Source: Microvirga terrae
Lineage (GTDB): Bacteria > Pseudomonadota > Alphaproteobacteria > Rhizobiales > Beijerinckiaceae
Direction: 5' to 3'
Assembly (NCBI RefSeq): GCF_013307435.2
Contig: NZ_CP102845.1
Span: 1,302,001-1,366,000, forward strand
DNA: 64,000 nucleotides
Of the stretch, positions 26,609 to 35,098 are shown piece by piece (the stretch's first letter is position 1; each line of letters begins with the position of its first letter). The position numbers and the translations under genes were made by a program. The notes below the pieces were generated by a model. The model ran no database searches, was not told the origin of the DNA, and was given only the letters and a program-made list of their open reading frames with translations.

Positions 26609-27359
26609 GCTCTGTTCCCATATAGGCTTCGCGGACGCGCGGATCCTGACTGACCTTGTCATAGGACCCGTCGGAGAGAATCTCACCGCGTGCCAGAACG
26701 GTGACGCGATCGCAGAGATCGGCCACCACATTCAGGTTGTGCTCGACCATCAGCACCGTCCGGTTCTTCGCGATGCGCCGGATCAGATCGGAGATGCGGC
26801 CGATATCCTCGTGACCCATGCCGGCCATGGGCTCATCGAGCAGCAGCATGGCAGGATCGAGCGCCAGGGTCGTGGCGATTTCCAGCGCGCGCTTGCGACC
26901 GTAGGAGAGTTCGACGGCCGGCAGATGCGCATAGGCCCTGAGGCCGACCGCATCGATGAGTTCCATGGCGCGGTCGTTGAGGGTCGAAAGGGCCGAGGCG
27001 GGGCGCCAGAACTGCGTCGCGAGGCCGGACGGCCGCTGCAGGGCCACACGCACGTTGTCGAGCACGGTCAGATGCGGGAACACCGCCGAGATCTGGAAGG
27101 AGCGGACGAGTCCGAGACGGGCGACCTCGGCCGGTTTCATGCTCGTGATGTTCGCGCCCTTGAAGGTGATCTGCCCGCGGGTCGGCGTGAGGAACTTCGT
27201 GAGCAGGTTGAAGACCGTCGTCTTGCCGGCGCCGTTCGGTCCGATCAGGGCATGGATCGTGCCCTCGTTGACGGACAGCGTCACGTCCTTCACGGCGACG
27301 AAGCCGCGGAACTCCATGGTGAGCCCGGTGGCGCTCAGGATTGGTTGCGTACTGACCAT
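26601..27359 (-). CDS. livG: ABC transporter ATPase, LivG family
   Basis: 252 residues from ATG 27359; a GTG at 27422 would add 21 residues, and neither has a clear Shine-Dalgarno. Walker A GPNGAGKTT, an extended LivG loop (QITFKGANITSMKPAEVARLGLVRSFQ), a degenerate signature (ELSYGRKRALEIA in place of LSxGxQ) and Walker B MLLLDEPMAGMG. The MVEHNLNVV H-loop is present. It lies 124 bases downstream of livK on the same strand. Confidence 0.92.
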   Translation of the reverse strand: MVSTQPILSATGLTMEFRGFVAVKDVTLSVNEGTIHALIGPNGAGKTTVFNLLTKFLTPTRGQITFKGANITSMKPAEVARLGLVRSFQISAVFPHLTVLDNVRVALQRPSGLATQFWRPASALSTLNDRAMELIDAVGLRAYAHLPAVELSYGRKRALEIATTLALDPAMLLLDEPMAGMGHEDIGRISDLIRRIAKNRTVLMVEHNLNVVADLCDRVTVLARGEILSDGSYDKVSQDPRVREAYMGTEHE

Positions 27360-27483
27360 AGGGACCGGCCGATACTCTCTCGGTAAGGTGGCAACGGCCG
27401 GGTCGGGCACAAAGCTCGACACCAGCCGTTGCGAGACGATGAAGAAGCGGGACAGCCTGGGCCGTCCCGCCTCGGCCTGTGGA

Positions 27484-28692
27484 TTACTGCGTGAGCTGGC
27501 AGCCGCTCTCGGCCATCGACAGGTAGGCCTGGTCGCCGGGTACCTTGGCGAGCTGCTTGTACATGTCCCACTCGCTCTTGCTCTCTTCCGGCTTCTTCAC
27601 CTGGAAGAGATACATGTCATAGACCATGCGGCCGTTGGGCAGCACCTTGCCGTTCTTCGCGAAAACGTCCTCGACCGGCATCTCGTGCAGGAGCTTGGCG
27701 ACCGGCTCCGTCGAGTCCGTACCGGCTTTCTGGACGGCCTTCAGGTACTGCGTCACGGCCGAATAGGTTCCCATATGGATCATGTTCGGCATGCGGCCGG
27801 TCTTCTCCTGGACTTTCTTCGCGAAGGCGCGGTTCTCGTCGCTCTGATCCCAGTACCAGCCCTCCGTCAGGGTCAAGCCCTGAGCGGCCTTGAGGCCCAG
27901 GCCCTTCACCTCAGCGAGGGTGAAGAGCAGCGCCGCGAGGCGCGTGCCGCCCTGGGTGATGCCGAACTCGGCCGCCTGCTTGATGGCGTTGGCCGTGTCG
28001 AGACCGGCATTAGCCAGGCCGATCACGTTGGCGCCGGAGCTCTGGGCCTGCAGCAGGAAGGACGAATAATCGGTCGCAGCCAGCGGATGTCGGACCGAAC
28101 CGAGGACTTGACCGCCCTTCGACTTCACGAATTTCGAAGTCTCTCCTTCGAGGGAATAGCCGAAGGCGTAGTCGGCCGTGAGGAAGAACCACTTGTTGCC
28201 GCCGTTTTCCACGAGCGCGCCGCCGGTGCCGACCGCGAGAGCATGGGTGTCGTAGGCCCAGTGGAAGCCGTAGGGCGTGCACTGCTTGCCGGTGAGATCG
28301 GCCGTCGCGGCGCCGGTCGTGATGGTGATCTTCTTCTTGTCCTTGGACAGGCCCTGGACTGCGAGGGCGACGGAGGACGTGGTCAGTTCCATGATGGAAT
28401 CGACCTTGTCGGTGTCGTACCACTGGCGGGCGATGCTGGCTGCAACGTCAGGCTTGTTCTGGTGATCCGCGCTGACGATCTCGACCGGCACGCCGAGAAC
28501 CTTGCCGCCGAAATCCTGCACGGCCATGCGGGCGGCCTCGACGGAGGACTTGCCGCCGAAATCCGCGTAAACGCCGGATTGGTCGTTCAGGATGCCGATC
28601 TTGACCACGCCGTCGGAAGCCTGCTGAGCATAGGCCGACTGGGCCATGACGGTGCAGCTGAGGGCGAACAGGATCTTATTGAGAACGCGCAT
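27484..28692 (-). CDS. livK: Periplasmic substrate-binding protein, LivK/Peripla_BP_6 family
   Basis: 402 residues from ATG 28692, chosen because GGGAAGG precedes it and a clean signal peptide follows (MRVLNKILFALSCTVMAQSAYA-QQ). The type I binding-protein fold opens with VVKIGILNDQSGVYADFGGKSSVEAARMAVQDF-type sequence and has a late disulfide-like pair of Cys. It captures the ligand for LivGFHM. Proteins of this subgroup are often called amino-acid, aromatic-acid or short-chain-amide binders; the ligand is open. First gene of the liv unit. Confidence 0.92.
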   Translation of the reverse strand: MRVLNKILFALSCTVMAQSAYAQQASDGVVKIGILNDQSGVYADFGGKSSVEAARMAVQDFGGKVLGVPVEIVSADHQNKPDVAASIARQWYDTDKVDSIMELTTSSVALAVQGLSKDKKKITITTGAATADLTGKQCTPYGFHWAYDTHALAVGTGGALVENGGNKWFFLTADYAFGYSLEGETSKFVKSKGGQVLGSVRHPLAATDYSSFLLQAQSSGANVIGLANAGLDTANAIKQAAEFGITQGGTRLAALLFTLAEVKGLGLKAAQGLTLTEGWYWDQSDENRAFAKKVQEKTGRMPNMIHMGTYSAVTQYLKAVQKAGTDSTEPVAKLLHEMPVEDVFAKNGKVLPNGRMVYDMYLFQVKKPEESKSEWDMYKQLAKVPGDQAYLSMAESGCQLTQ

Positions 28693-29012
28693 CGGTTTCC
28701 TTCCCTTCATTCCGAGGCCGGTTGGTCCAGCCGTTGTTCAGGCCGCGGTGTGACGCCACGCCCGGCGATGGTCAGAAAGGTACAGTCCCTGACGTCTTGT
28801 GCAATGCGAGAAAGGGTCATCCTTAAGTCGCAGGTCTCTTTAAGCTTCAAGTTTCTGCCTCATTTTCAGGCATAGGCGCGGCTGGTCTGTCTGGCGCCTG
28901 AACCGCTTTGCCGGAAACCCTGCTCCGCTCCTCCTGCGGTTCACAGAACCGAGGACGGCACCTATATCTCCATCATCTTTCCCGTGCCCGTCTTCGAGGC
29001 TGGAGCTCTGCC
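28693..29012. other. 320-base divergent promoter region (livK / SSADH)
   Basis: It separates the two divergent genes and must carry both promoters. The centre (28780-28870) is less GC-rich, with CTTTAAGCTTCAAGTTTC. No operator palindrome or EcfG box was recognised. Confidence 0.35.
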
Positions 29013-30500
29013 ATGACCGTTCATGCGAACCCTGTTGCGCGTCGTGTTGTTGATCTGAAGGACCCGTCGCTTCTGGTGAGCCAGGCCTATGTGGCGGGCG
29101 AGTGGGTGGACGCGCCCGACGGCCGGACGATCCCGGTCACCGATCCCTATGACGGGGCGCTGATCCTGGCGGTGCCCGATCTCGGCCCCGAGGCCGCCCG
29201 CCGGGCCATCGATGCGGCGCACGCGGTGCAGACGGACTGGGCGAAGCGCACCGCCAAGGAGCGCAGCGCCGTCCTGCGGCGCTGGTACGACCTGATCGTG
29301 GCCAACGCCGACGACCTGGCGCTGATCCTCACCACCGAGCAGGGCAAGCCGCTGGCCGAGGCCAAGGGTGAGGTGATCTCGAACGCCGCCTACATCGAGT
29401 GGTTCGCCGAGGAAGCCAAGCGCATCGACGGCGACGTCATTCCCGGCGCCCATCCCTCCCAGCGCATCGTGGTGCTGAAACAGCCGGTGGGCGTGTGCGC
29501 GGCGATCACGCCCTGGAACTTTCCCAACGGCATGATCACCCGCAAGGTGGGCCCGGCGCTGGCGGCCGGCTGCACCATGGTGCTCAAGCCCGCCGCCCAG
29601 ACGCCGCTTTCGGCCCTGGCGCTGGCGGTGCTGGCCGAGCGGGCCGGGGTGCCGAAAGGCGCGTTCTCGGTGATCACCGGCGAGGCCCGGCCGATCGGCG
29701 AGGAGTTCTGCCGCAACCCGAAGGTGGCCAAGATCACGTTCACCGGCTCGACGAATGTGGGCCGGTGGCTGATGAAGGAGGCGGCGGACGGGATCAAGCG
29801 GCTGTCGCTGGAACTGGGCGGCAACGCGCCGTTCATCGTGTTCGACGATGCGGATCTGGATGCGGCCGTGGAGGGCGCGCTGGCGTCGAAGTTCCGCAAT
29901 GCCGGCCAGACCTGCGTGTGCGCCAACCGGATCTACGTGCAGGCGGGCGTCGTGGAGGCGTTTGCCGCGAAGCTGGCCGACAAGGCGAAACAGCTCAAGC
30001 TCGGGCGGGGCACGGAGGCGGGCGTGACCATGGGGCCTTTGATCGACGAGCGGGCGGTGGCCAAGATGGAGGAGCACGTGGCCGACGCGCTGGACAAGGG
30101 CGGCCGGGTTCTGGTGGGCGGCCGGCGCTCGGATCTTGGCAGCACGTTCTTCGAGCCGACGGTGATGACCGGGGTGACTCAAGGCATGAAGGTGACCAAG
30201 GAGGAGACGTTTGCGCCTCTGGCGCCGATCATCGCGTTTGCCGACGAGGCGGAGGTGATCGCGATGGCCAACGACTCGGAGTTTGGTCTGGCGTCGTACT
30301 TCTACGCGAAGGACATGGCCCGGGTGTGGCGGGTGGCGGAGGCGCTGGAGAGCGGCATGGTGGGGGTGAACACGCCGGCTTTGGCCAACGAGATGGCGCC
30401 GTTTGGGGGCGTGAAGCAGTCGGGGCTGGGGCGGGAGGGCTCCAGGTACGGCATCGAGGGCTTCCTCGAAATCAAGTACATCGCTCTCGCAGGTCTGTGA
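29013..30500 (+). CDS. gabD: NAD(P)-dependent succinate-semialdehyde dehydrogenase
   Basis: 495 residues from ATG 29013, with GGAG upstream. An aldehyde dehydrogenase of the GabD subgroup: KQPVGVCAAITPWNFPNGMI, the catalytic-base motif LELGGNAPFIVFDDADLDAA, the nucleophile in FRNAGQTCVCANRIYV, and the C-terminal PFGGVKQSGLGREGS. It oxidises succinate semialdehyde to succinate, closing the GABA shunt, and may accept glutarate semialdehyde. Third codon positions are unusually G-rich in the second half (30,000-30,430), unlike its neighbours, which leaves long open frames on both strands. It has no partner gene (gabT) here. A strong terminator follows. Confidence 0.92.
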   Translation: MTVHANPVARRVVDLKDPSLLVSQAYVAGEWVDAPDGRTIPVTDPYDGALILAVPDLGPEAARRAIDAAHAVQTDWAKRTAKERSAVLRRWYDLIVANADDLALILTTEQGKPLAEAKGEVISNAAYIEWFAEEAKRIDGDVIPGAHPSQRIVVLKQPVGVCAAITPWNFPNGMITRKVGPALAAGCTMVLKPAAQTPLSALALAVLAERAGVPKGAFSVITGEARPIGEEFCRNPKVAKITFTGSTNVGRWLMKEAADGIKRLSLELGGNAPFIVFDDADLDAAVEGALASKFRNAGQTCVCANRIYVQAGVVEAFAAKLADKAKQLKLGRGTEAGVTMGPLIDERAVAKMEEHVADALDKGGRVLVGGRRSDLGSTFFEPTVMTGVTQGMKVTKEETFAPLAPIIAFADEAEVIAMANDSEFGLASYFYAKDMARVWRVAEALESGMVGVNTPALANEMAPFGGVKQSGLGREGSRYGIEGFLEIKYIALAGL

Positions 30501-30510
30501 GCACGGAAAA

Positions 30511-30533
30511 GCCCGGCATCGCCGGGCATTTTT
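30511..30533 (+). terminator. Rho-independent terminator after the SSADH gene
   Basis: Stem GCCCGGC, loop ATC, stem GCCGGGC, then ATTTTTG. It lies 10 bases after the stop codon. Confidence 0.9.
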
Positions 30534-30564
30534 GTCGGCGGAGCTGAGGACAAAAACCGCTCTC

Positions 30565-31446
30565 CTATGCGCCCTTCGCCCTGAGCAGCAACTCGGCCAG
30601 TTGCACGAACCCTTCTCCCGAATGGCCGCTCGCCACATAGGCGGGCTTGCTGATGAGGCGATGCGCGAAGGCCTGGATGTTGGCGACGCCGACGCTCACG
30701 GGAAAGGCTGCGAACATGGGCTCGTCGTTCGGGGAATCGCCCGCGTAGATCACGGTCTTCCTTGCCTCGTCCCATGCCATGCCGAACACGTCGGCGAGCA
30801 GAGTCCGGGCCATGGTCAGCTTGTTGTAGTCGCCGAACCAGCCGTTCACATGAATGGAGCTGACCTTGGCCTGCGCGCCTGCGCGCTCGAAGGCGGCAAC
30901 GATCCGGTCGACCTCGGATTCCGGTAGGGGAGGGACATCCTCGCAGAAGTCGATGGCGAGATCCGCCAGGCGGTACGCCTGATCGCTGGCGAGCGCGGTG
31001 CCGGGAACGCTCGCGAGCACTTCCGCCTCGATGGCGTCAAGCTTCGCGCGGTTCCGCGCCAACTCTTCCGAACTCGCCCAGAACCGCTGCTCCATCGTCC
31101 TGCGCTCGCGATCGTAGCGGAAATAGAAGGCGCCGTTTTCTCCCACCACGGCATCGACGGGCCACATGCGGGCGATGTGATCGCACCATCCGGCCGGACG
31201 GCCCGTCACGGGGATCACGATGAAGCCTGCGCGGTGCAGCCGCTCAAGGGCCCCATAGGCTGAGGCCGTCAGCATTCCCTCCGTGGTGATGGTGTCGTCG
31301 ATGTCGGTCAGCACCACGCGGATGGAGCGCGCCGTCTCCAGCGGCATCTCGGACAGGGGCTTCATGCCGTGCTCGTCCGAGGACAGAGGCAGGGAAGCGG
31401 AAAACGGCTGGGACATCGGTGCGTCATCCTCGGGCGTGACAATCAT
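30565..31446 (-). CDS. HAD-superfamily (class IIB) phosphatase
   Basis: 293 residues; start 31446, or Met 31416 (MSQPFSASLPL). HAD motif I is VLTDIDDTIT (nucleophile and acid Asp), motif II lies in VIPVTGRPAG, and motif IV is YAGDSPNDEPMFA. A Cof/SPP-like cap sits between. This class dephosphorylates sugar phosphates or phosphoglycerates (sucrose-phosphate and mannosyl-3-phosphoglycerate phosphatases are relatives). It converges with gabD and diverges from the glycerate kinase gene. The substrate is not known. Confidence 0.82.
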   Translation of the reverse strand: MIVTPEDDAPMSQPFSASLPLSSDEHGMKPLSEMPLETARSIRVVLTDIDDTITTEGMLTASAYGALERLHRAGFIVIPVTGRPAGWCDHIARMWPVDAVVGENGAFYFRYDRERRTMEQRFWASSEELARNRAKLDAIEAEVLASVPGTALASDQAYRLADLAIDFCEDVPPLPESEVDRIVAAFERAGAQAKVSSIHVNGWFGDYNKLTMARTLLADVFGMAWDEARKTVIYAGDSPNDEPMFAAFPVSVGVANIQAFAHRLISKPAYVASGHSGEGFVQLAELLLRAKGA

Positions 31447-31591
31447 GAGACGGCTAACGGACCGCCTTTAAGCATGATCCTCCTGCGTGTGCCAGGGTCG
31501 ATGCCGGATCAATGACGGGCAGGCACGCCGCCCTGTGTGCAATCGTCAACGGATGACTTCACGAAGGGGATTTCTGACGTAAAGTGACGCC

Positions 31592-32845
31592 ATGCCAAAC
31601 GATGCCGAAATCCTCTATGCCCTGTTCGATGCCGCCCTGAAGGCGGCGCTTCCCGATGGTCAGTTCGACGGCCGGCTCCCGCCCAGGCCGAAAGGGCGGA
31701 CGATCGTCCTCGGCGCCGGCAAGGCCTCGGCCCGCATGGCGGCGGCATTCGAGGAAGCCTGGGCCCGCGCGGGGGGGGCTTGCGAGGGGCTCGTGGTCAC
31801 CCGTTATGGGCATGCGGTGCCGACGCGCTCCATCGAGATCGTCGAGGCCGCCCATCCGGTTCCCGACGAGGCCGGCCTCCAGGCCGCAGGGCGGATCCTG
31901 GCCCTGGCCCAGCAGGCCGGCCCCGACGATCTCGTGGTCTGCCTCATGTCCGGCGGCGCCTCCTCGCTGCTGTCGCTCCCGGCGGACGGGGTGACGCTGG
32001 CCGACAAGCAGGATCTCAACAGGGCCCTGCTGAAATCGGGCGCGCCGATCGGGGAGATGAACCTGGTGCGCAAGTCGCTCTCCGCCATCAAGGGCGGGCG
32101 CCTCGCGGCGGCGGTCGGGAAGGCGCCGCTCGTCACCTACCTGATCTCGGATGTTCCGGGTGACGATCCCGGCAGCATCGGGTCGGGTCCGACGATCCCC
32201 GAGCGCGTCGAACCGGACGTCGCGTTCGGCATCCTGCGCAAATATGGCATCGACGTGCCGGACCATGTCCGCGCGACCATCCGTTCCAACGCCGTGACCG
32301 AGCCCGTCGCCGGCGGCGTGGTGCATATGCTCTCGACGCCCAAGATGGCGCTCGATGCCGCCGCCGCGAAAGCCCGCGAGCTGGGTCTGACCCCGCTCGT
32401 GCTCGGTGATGCGCTCGAGGGGGAGGCCCGGGAGGTTGGGCGCGTCATGGCGGGGATCGCCCGCTCGGCCCTGATGCACGGGGAGCCGGCCGGTGCGCCG
32501 TGCGTTCTGCTCTCCGGCGGCGAGACCACGGTGACGGTGCGCGGGCAGGGACGGGGCGGGCGCAATGCCGAGTTCCTGCTGTCTCTCGCCCTGTCCCTGA
32601 AGGACGAGCGAAAAATCTCCGCGATCGCCTGCGATACGGACGGGATTGACGGCTCGGAGGACAACGCCGGCGCCTGGTTCGACGGAAGCCTCTTCGAGAA
32701 TGCCCGCAAGGCCGGAATCGACCTGGCGGCTCACCTCGACAGGAACGATGCCTACACGGCCTTCGCGCAGCTCGACAGGCTCGTGGTGACGGGTCCCACC
32801 CTGACCAACGTGAACGACTTCCGCTGCATCCTCATCCGTCCCTGA
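31592..32845 (+). CDS. Glycerate 2-kinase (MOFRL family)
   Basis: 417 residues. The N-terminal GCK domain has VLGAGKASARMAAAFE and the phosphate-binding GGASSLLSLP. The C-terminal MOFRL part has VLLSGGETTVTVRGQGRGGRNAEF and ACDTDGIDGSEDNAGA. Enzymes of this family phosphorylate D-glycerate to 2-phosphoglycerate (serine cycle, tartrate or glyoxylate breakdown). Older annotations call them hydroxypyruvate reductase TtuD, which the sequence does not support. Serine-cycle methylotrophs use this type, but no other cycle gene is in view. It is a single gene between divergent and convergent neighbours. Confidence 0.9.
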   Translation: MPNDAEILYALFDAALKAALPDGQFDGRLPPRPKGRTIVLGAGKASARMAAAFEEAWARAGGACEGLVVTRYGHAVPTRSIEIVEAAHPVPDEAGLQAAGRILALAQQAGPDDLVVCLMSGGASSLLSLPADGVTLADKQDLNRALLKSGAPIGEMNLVRKSLSAIKGGRLAAAVGKAPLVTYLISDVPGDDPGSIGSGPTIPERVEPDVAFGILRKYGIDVPDHVRATIRSNAVTEPVAGGVVHMLSTPKMALDAAAAKARELGLTPLVLGDALEGEAREVGRVMAGIARSALMHGEPAGAPCVLLSGGETTVTVRGQGRGGRNAEFLLSLALSLKDERKISAIACDTDGIDGSEDNAGAWFDGSLFENARKAGIDLAAHLDRNDAYTAFAQLDRLVVTGPTLTNVNDFRCILIRP

Positions 32846-32863
32846 GAGGATCGGCTTAGGGCT

Positions 32864-33727
32864 TCAGATGGAATAGCTGAGTCCCGTCGCGTTGGTTTGC
32901 GGCACCACCATCGCGACCTTGGTTCCGCGGCCCTCCTGGCTGTCGATCTCCAGGTCGCCGCCGTGGAGCTTGAGGATGTACCAGGCGAGGCTGAGGCCTA
33001 ATCCCGTGCCGGGCAACGTCTTCGCGTTGCGGCCCCGGAAGAAGGGCTGCATGATGAAGGGCATGTCCCGTTCGGGGATCCCGATCCCGCGATCCTTGAC
33101 GACGATCCGGATCATGCCGCCCTTCCTGGATGCCACGATGTCGATCGGCCGTTCCGGCAGGGAATATTTCATGGCGTTCGACAGAACGATGACGAGGGCC
33201 TGCTCCAGCAGAATGGGATCGCCGATGACGATCTCGGGCAAGCCGCGGATCTGGACCTGAAACGGGCGGGACGGCTCCTGTCCGCCTTGCTCCCGGCACA
33301 CCCGACGGATGAGTTCGTCCGGGTTGAATTCGCTTGGATTGAGCACGATTCCGCCGGCAGTGGCCCGGGTGTAGGACAGGATCGTGTCAATCAGCTCGTC
33401 CAGGCGCAAACTGGCGCGCCAGATCTTCTCGGCCTTGGCCTGGATGTCGGTGGTGCCGAGCCGGTCCGCACGTCGGATCAAGCCCTGCGCCAGAGCATTG
33501 ATGGCCGAGAGCGGGGTTCTCAGCTGATGGGCCAGAAGGGCGACCCGGTCGAGCGAATGGGCCGGACCTCTGAGGGCGGCGCGGCTGTGAGTGCGGCGCG
33601 GGGCGGTCTGGGTCGACCGGGGGGGACGTCGGTTGGCTGCGGACACGGACGCGACACCTGTTAACTTTATAACGTTAAATCCGGTTCGTTGCGAATTAGT
33701 GCGCCTCCATCCGTTGTCCATACCCAC
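32864..33727 (-). CDS. Orphan soluble sensor histidine kinase
   Basis: 287 residues with no membrane segment and no PAS or GAF domain. The first ~60 residues are basic and disordered. HisKA follows with H67 in LLAHQLRTPLSAIN, then a HATPase domain with N184 (NAMKYSL), G1 DRGIGI (212-217) and G2 GTGLGL (240-245). It should autophosphorylate in the cytoplasm. No response regulator is adjacent, so its partner is elsewhere, and a signal-sensing domain is lacking. The N-terminal start is uncertain because the first 20 residues have weak coding character and sit in A+T-rich DNA. Confidence 0.8.
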   Translation of the reverse strand: MGMDNGWRRTNSQRTGFNVIKLTGVASVSAANRRPPRSTQTAPRRTHSRAALRGPAHSLDRVALLAHQLRTPLSAINALAQGLIRRADRLGTTDIQAKAEKIWRASLRLDELIDTILSYTRATAGGIVLNPSEFNPDELIRRVCREQGGQEPSRPFQVQIRGLPEIVIGDPILLEQALVIVLSNAMKYSLPERPIDIVASRKGGMIRIVVKDRGIGIPERDMPFIMQPFFRGRNAKTLPGTGLGLSLAWYILKLHGGDLEIDSQEGRGTKVAMVVPQTNATGLSYSI

Positions 33728-33950
33728 CCTCGCAGGACGCTGCAGAGCCGCCGCAAACCAAATCGTGCAGGTAAATTAACTGAAATTGCCGAGCACTATG
33801 AGAGATGAAAGCCAGTCATGGCGGAAGCAGAGTGACAGCCGCACGAATAGACAAGAAGTGTCTCCAGATTTCGGGAGATTGAATACTGTCCCGCGATCAC
33901 CGGGACGTGAGGTCGGAAGCGTCACAATTGCCGCACTTGGCACTTTCGTT

Positions 33951-33975
33951 GAAACCGGCTGTCAGAAACGGCGTT
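33951..33975 (+). promoter_or_regulatory. EcfG-type general stress promoter (near-consensus) before csbD
   Basis: GAAAC, exactly 16 bases, then CGTT; the alphaproteobacterial consensus is GGAAC-N16/17-CGTT, so one base differs. It lies 35 bases before the CsbD start codon, a normal distance. CsbD-like genes belong to the general stress regulon in many relatives, which supports the call. Confidence 0.6.
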
Positions 33976-34009
33976 TCCATGTCTGGAAGCCAGTTTCAGG
34001 AGTTACACC

Positions 34010-34186
34010 ATGGATAACGATCGCACCGAAGGCAGCATGAAGAACATCAAGGGCCGCCTCAAGGAAGGTCTCGGCAAGGCTCTGGGCGATTCGAAGATGG
34101 AAACCGAAGGCAAGATGGATAAGGCCGAGGGCAAGATCCAGAACACCGTCGGCGGCATCAAGGACTCGCTGCGCAAGAGCACCTGA
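34010..34186 (+). CDS. CsbD-family stress response protein
   Basis: 58 residues, hydrophilic and Lys/Glu/Gly-rich: MDNDRTEGSMKNIKGRLKEG at the start and repeated short KGxxKE/GK motifs throughout, as in the CsbD family. AGGAG lies seven bases before the ATG. The biochemical function of CsbD proteins is unknown; they accumulate in general stress and stationary phase. Regulation by EcfG is indicated by the promoter-like element just upstream. Single-gene unit ended by a GC-rich hairpin. Confidence 0.9.
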   Translation: MDNDRTEGSMKNIKGRLKEGLGKALGDSKMETEGKMDKAEGKIQNTVGGIKDSLRKST

Positions 34187-34208
34187 TTACTGCACAGGCA
34201 TTTCGGTC

Positions 34209-34229
34209 GGCCCGGCGTCTCGCCGGGCC
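34209..34229. terminator. GC-rich hairpin between csbD and tusA
   Basis: Perfect 9-bp stem GGCCCGGCG/CGCCGGGCC with a TCT loop, 22 bases after the csbD stop and just before the convergent tusA stop. It lacks a long T-run, so it is a weaker terminator or a shared 3' end structure. Confidence 0.6.
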
Positions 34230-34232
34230 GCC

Positions 34233-34463
34233 TCATTCAGGATGACCCGCCTTGCGGATCAGAAATCTGATCCGGGAGGCGTCCTGCGTTTGCTCCTCCA
34301 GAATGTCGCCGGTCTCGCGGATCAGATTGGGGACGTCGATACCAGCCAACGGGTCGGTGCAGACCACACGCAGCTTTTCGCCGGGCGCCATGCCGAGCAG
34401 AGCCTTTCGCGTGCGCAGGACCGGCAGCGGGCATTTCAGTCCGGAAAGATCGAGTTCGGTCAT
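34233..34463 (-). CDS. TusA-family sulfur carrier protein
   Basis: 76 residues from ATG 34463, with GGAGGCG upstream. The SirA/TusA signature DLSGLKCPLPVL places the persulfide-carrying Cys at residue 11, and the C-terminal half (IRFLIRKAG) completes the two-layer fold. Such proteins pass sulfur for tRNA thiolation or molybdenum cofactor work. Its start overlaps the mobA stop (ATGA), and mobA follows mrp in the same way, so the three are co-translated. A role in Mo-cofactor or Fe-S metabolism is therefore the likely one. Confidence 0.88.
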   Translation of the reverse strand: MTELDLSGLKCPLPVLRTRKALLGMAPGEKLRVVCTDPLAGIDVPNLIRETGDILEEQTQDASRIRFLIRKAGHPE

Positions 34464-35098
34464 CGCCTCCGCTCCTGCTGCAGCAAAACCTTCGCGGTTA
34501 CCCAATCATCCGGCGTGTTGATGTTGAAGAAGGGATCGCGCGGCTCGGTGTGCCAGGAGGCTTCGGCATATCCATGACGCTTCGCCCAATCTCGGATGCT
34601 GCGTATGTCGCTTTTCACAAGCATCTCGCGCAGGTCTTGCCGGAGGGAGATCGGCCAGAGCCCGACGGCGAAATGCAGCTGTTCGCCCGATGACGCGCAA
34701 GCCAGAGTATGCCTGGATTCGCCGCGCGCCTCATGCAGGCGCCCCACGAGATCGGACGGGACGAAGGGCGTATCGGCCGGAACGCTGACTACCCATTCGA
34801 CGCCCGGGCGGTGGGCCTGGGTCCATTCGAGAGCCGTCAGGATGCCTGCCAGGGGCCCGAGATGCCCGGCTACCGAATCCGTCACGACAGGGAAGGGCAG
34901 GGTTCCGAAGCGCCGGGGTTCGCCATTCGCGTTGACGATGAGGCTCTCGCATTGCGGGGCGAGGCGCTGCGCCACGTATTCGAGGAGCGTGAGACCCTCG
35001 AACGCTAGCAGAACCTTGTCCTGGCCGCCCATGCGCCGCGAAAGGCCTCCCGCGAGAACGACCCCGACAGTCGGCGGCATCGTGGCGGCCCCGCTCAT
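34460..35098 (-). CDS. mobA: Molybdenum cofactor guanylyltransferase
   Basis: 212 residues. The nucleotidyltransferase signature is VVLAGGLSRRMGGQDKVLL; the PADTPFVP metal-site Asp and the C-terminal FFNINTPDDW are also typical of MobA. It attaches GMP to molybdopterin to form the bis-MGD cofactor in the cytoplasm. Sequence can hardly separate MobA from MocA-like cytidylyltransferases, but the PADTPF and NINTP motifs favour MobA. It overlaps both neighbours by the four-base ATGA. Confidence 0.88.
   Translation of the reverse strand: MSGAATMPPTVGVVLAGGLSRRMGGQDKVLLAFEGLTLLEYVAQRLAPQCESLIVNANGEPRRFGTLPFPVVTDSVAGHLGPLAGILTALEWTQAHRPGVEWVVSVPADTPFVPSDLVGRLHEARGESRHTLACASSGEQLHFAVGLWPISLRQDLREMLVKSDIRSIRDWAKRHGYAEASWHTEPRDPFFNINTPDDWVTAKVLLQQERRR

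Noticed and set aside
23962..26653. Two long + strand frames over livM, livH and livF.
   Set aside because: Their composition (Asp/Gln/Glu/His/Gly) is the standard antisense pattern of membrane and ATPase genes here.
26956..28875. A 639-codon + strand frame over livG and livK.
   Set aside because: Shadow of two certain ABC transporter genes, without a ribosome-binding site or family features.
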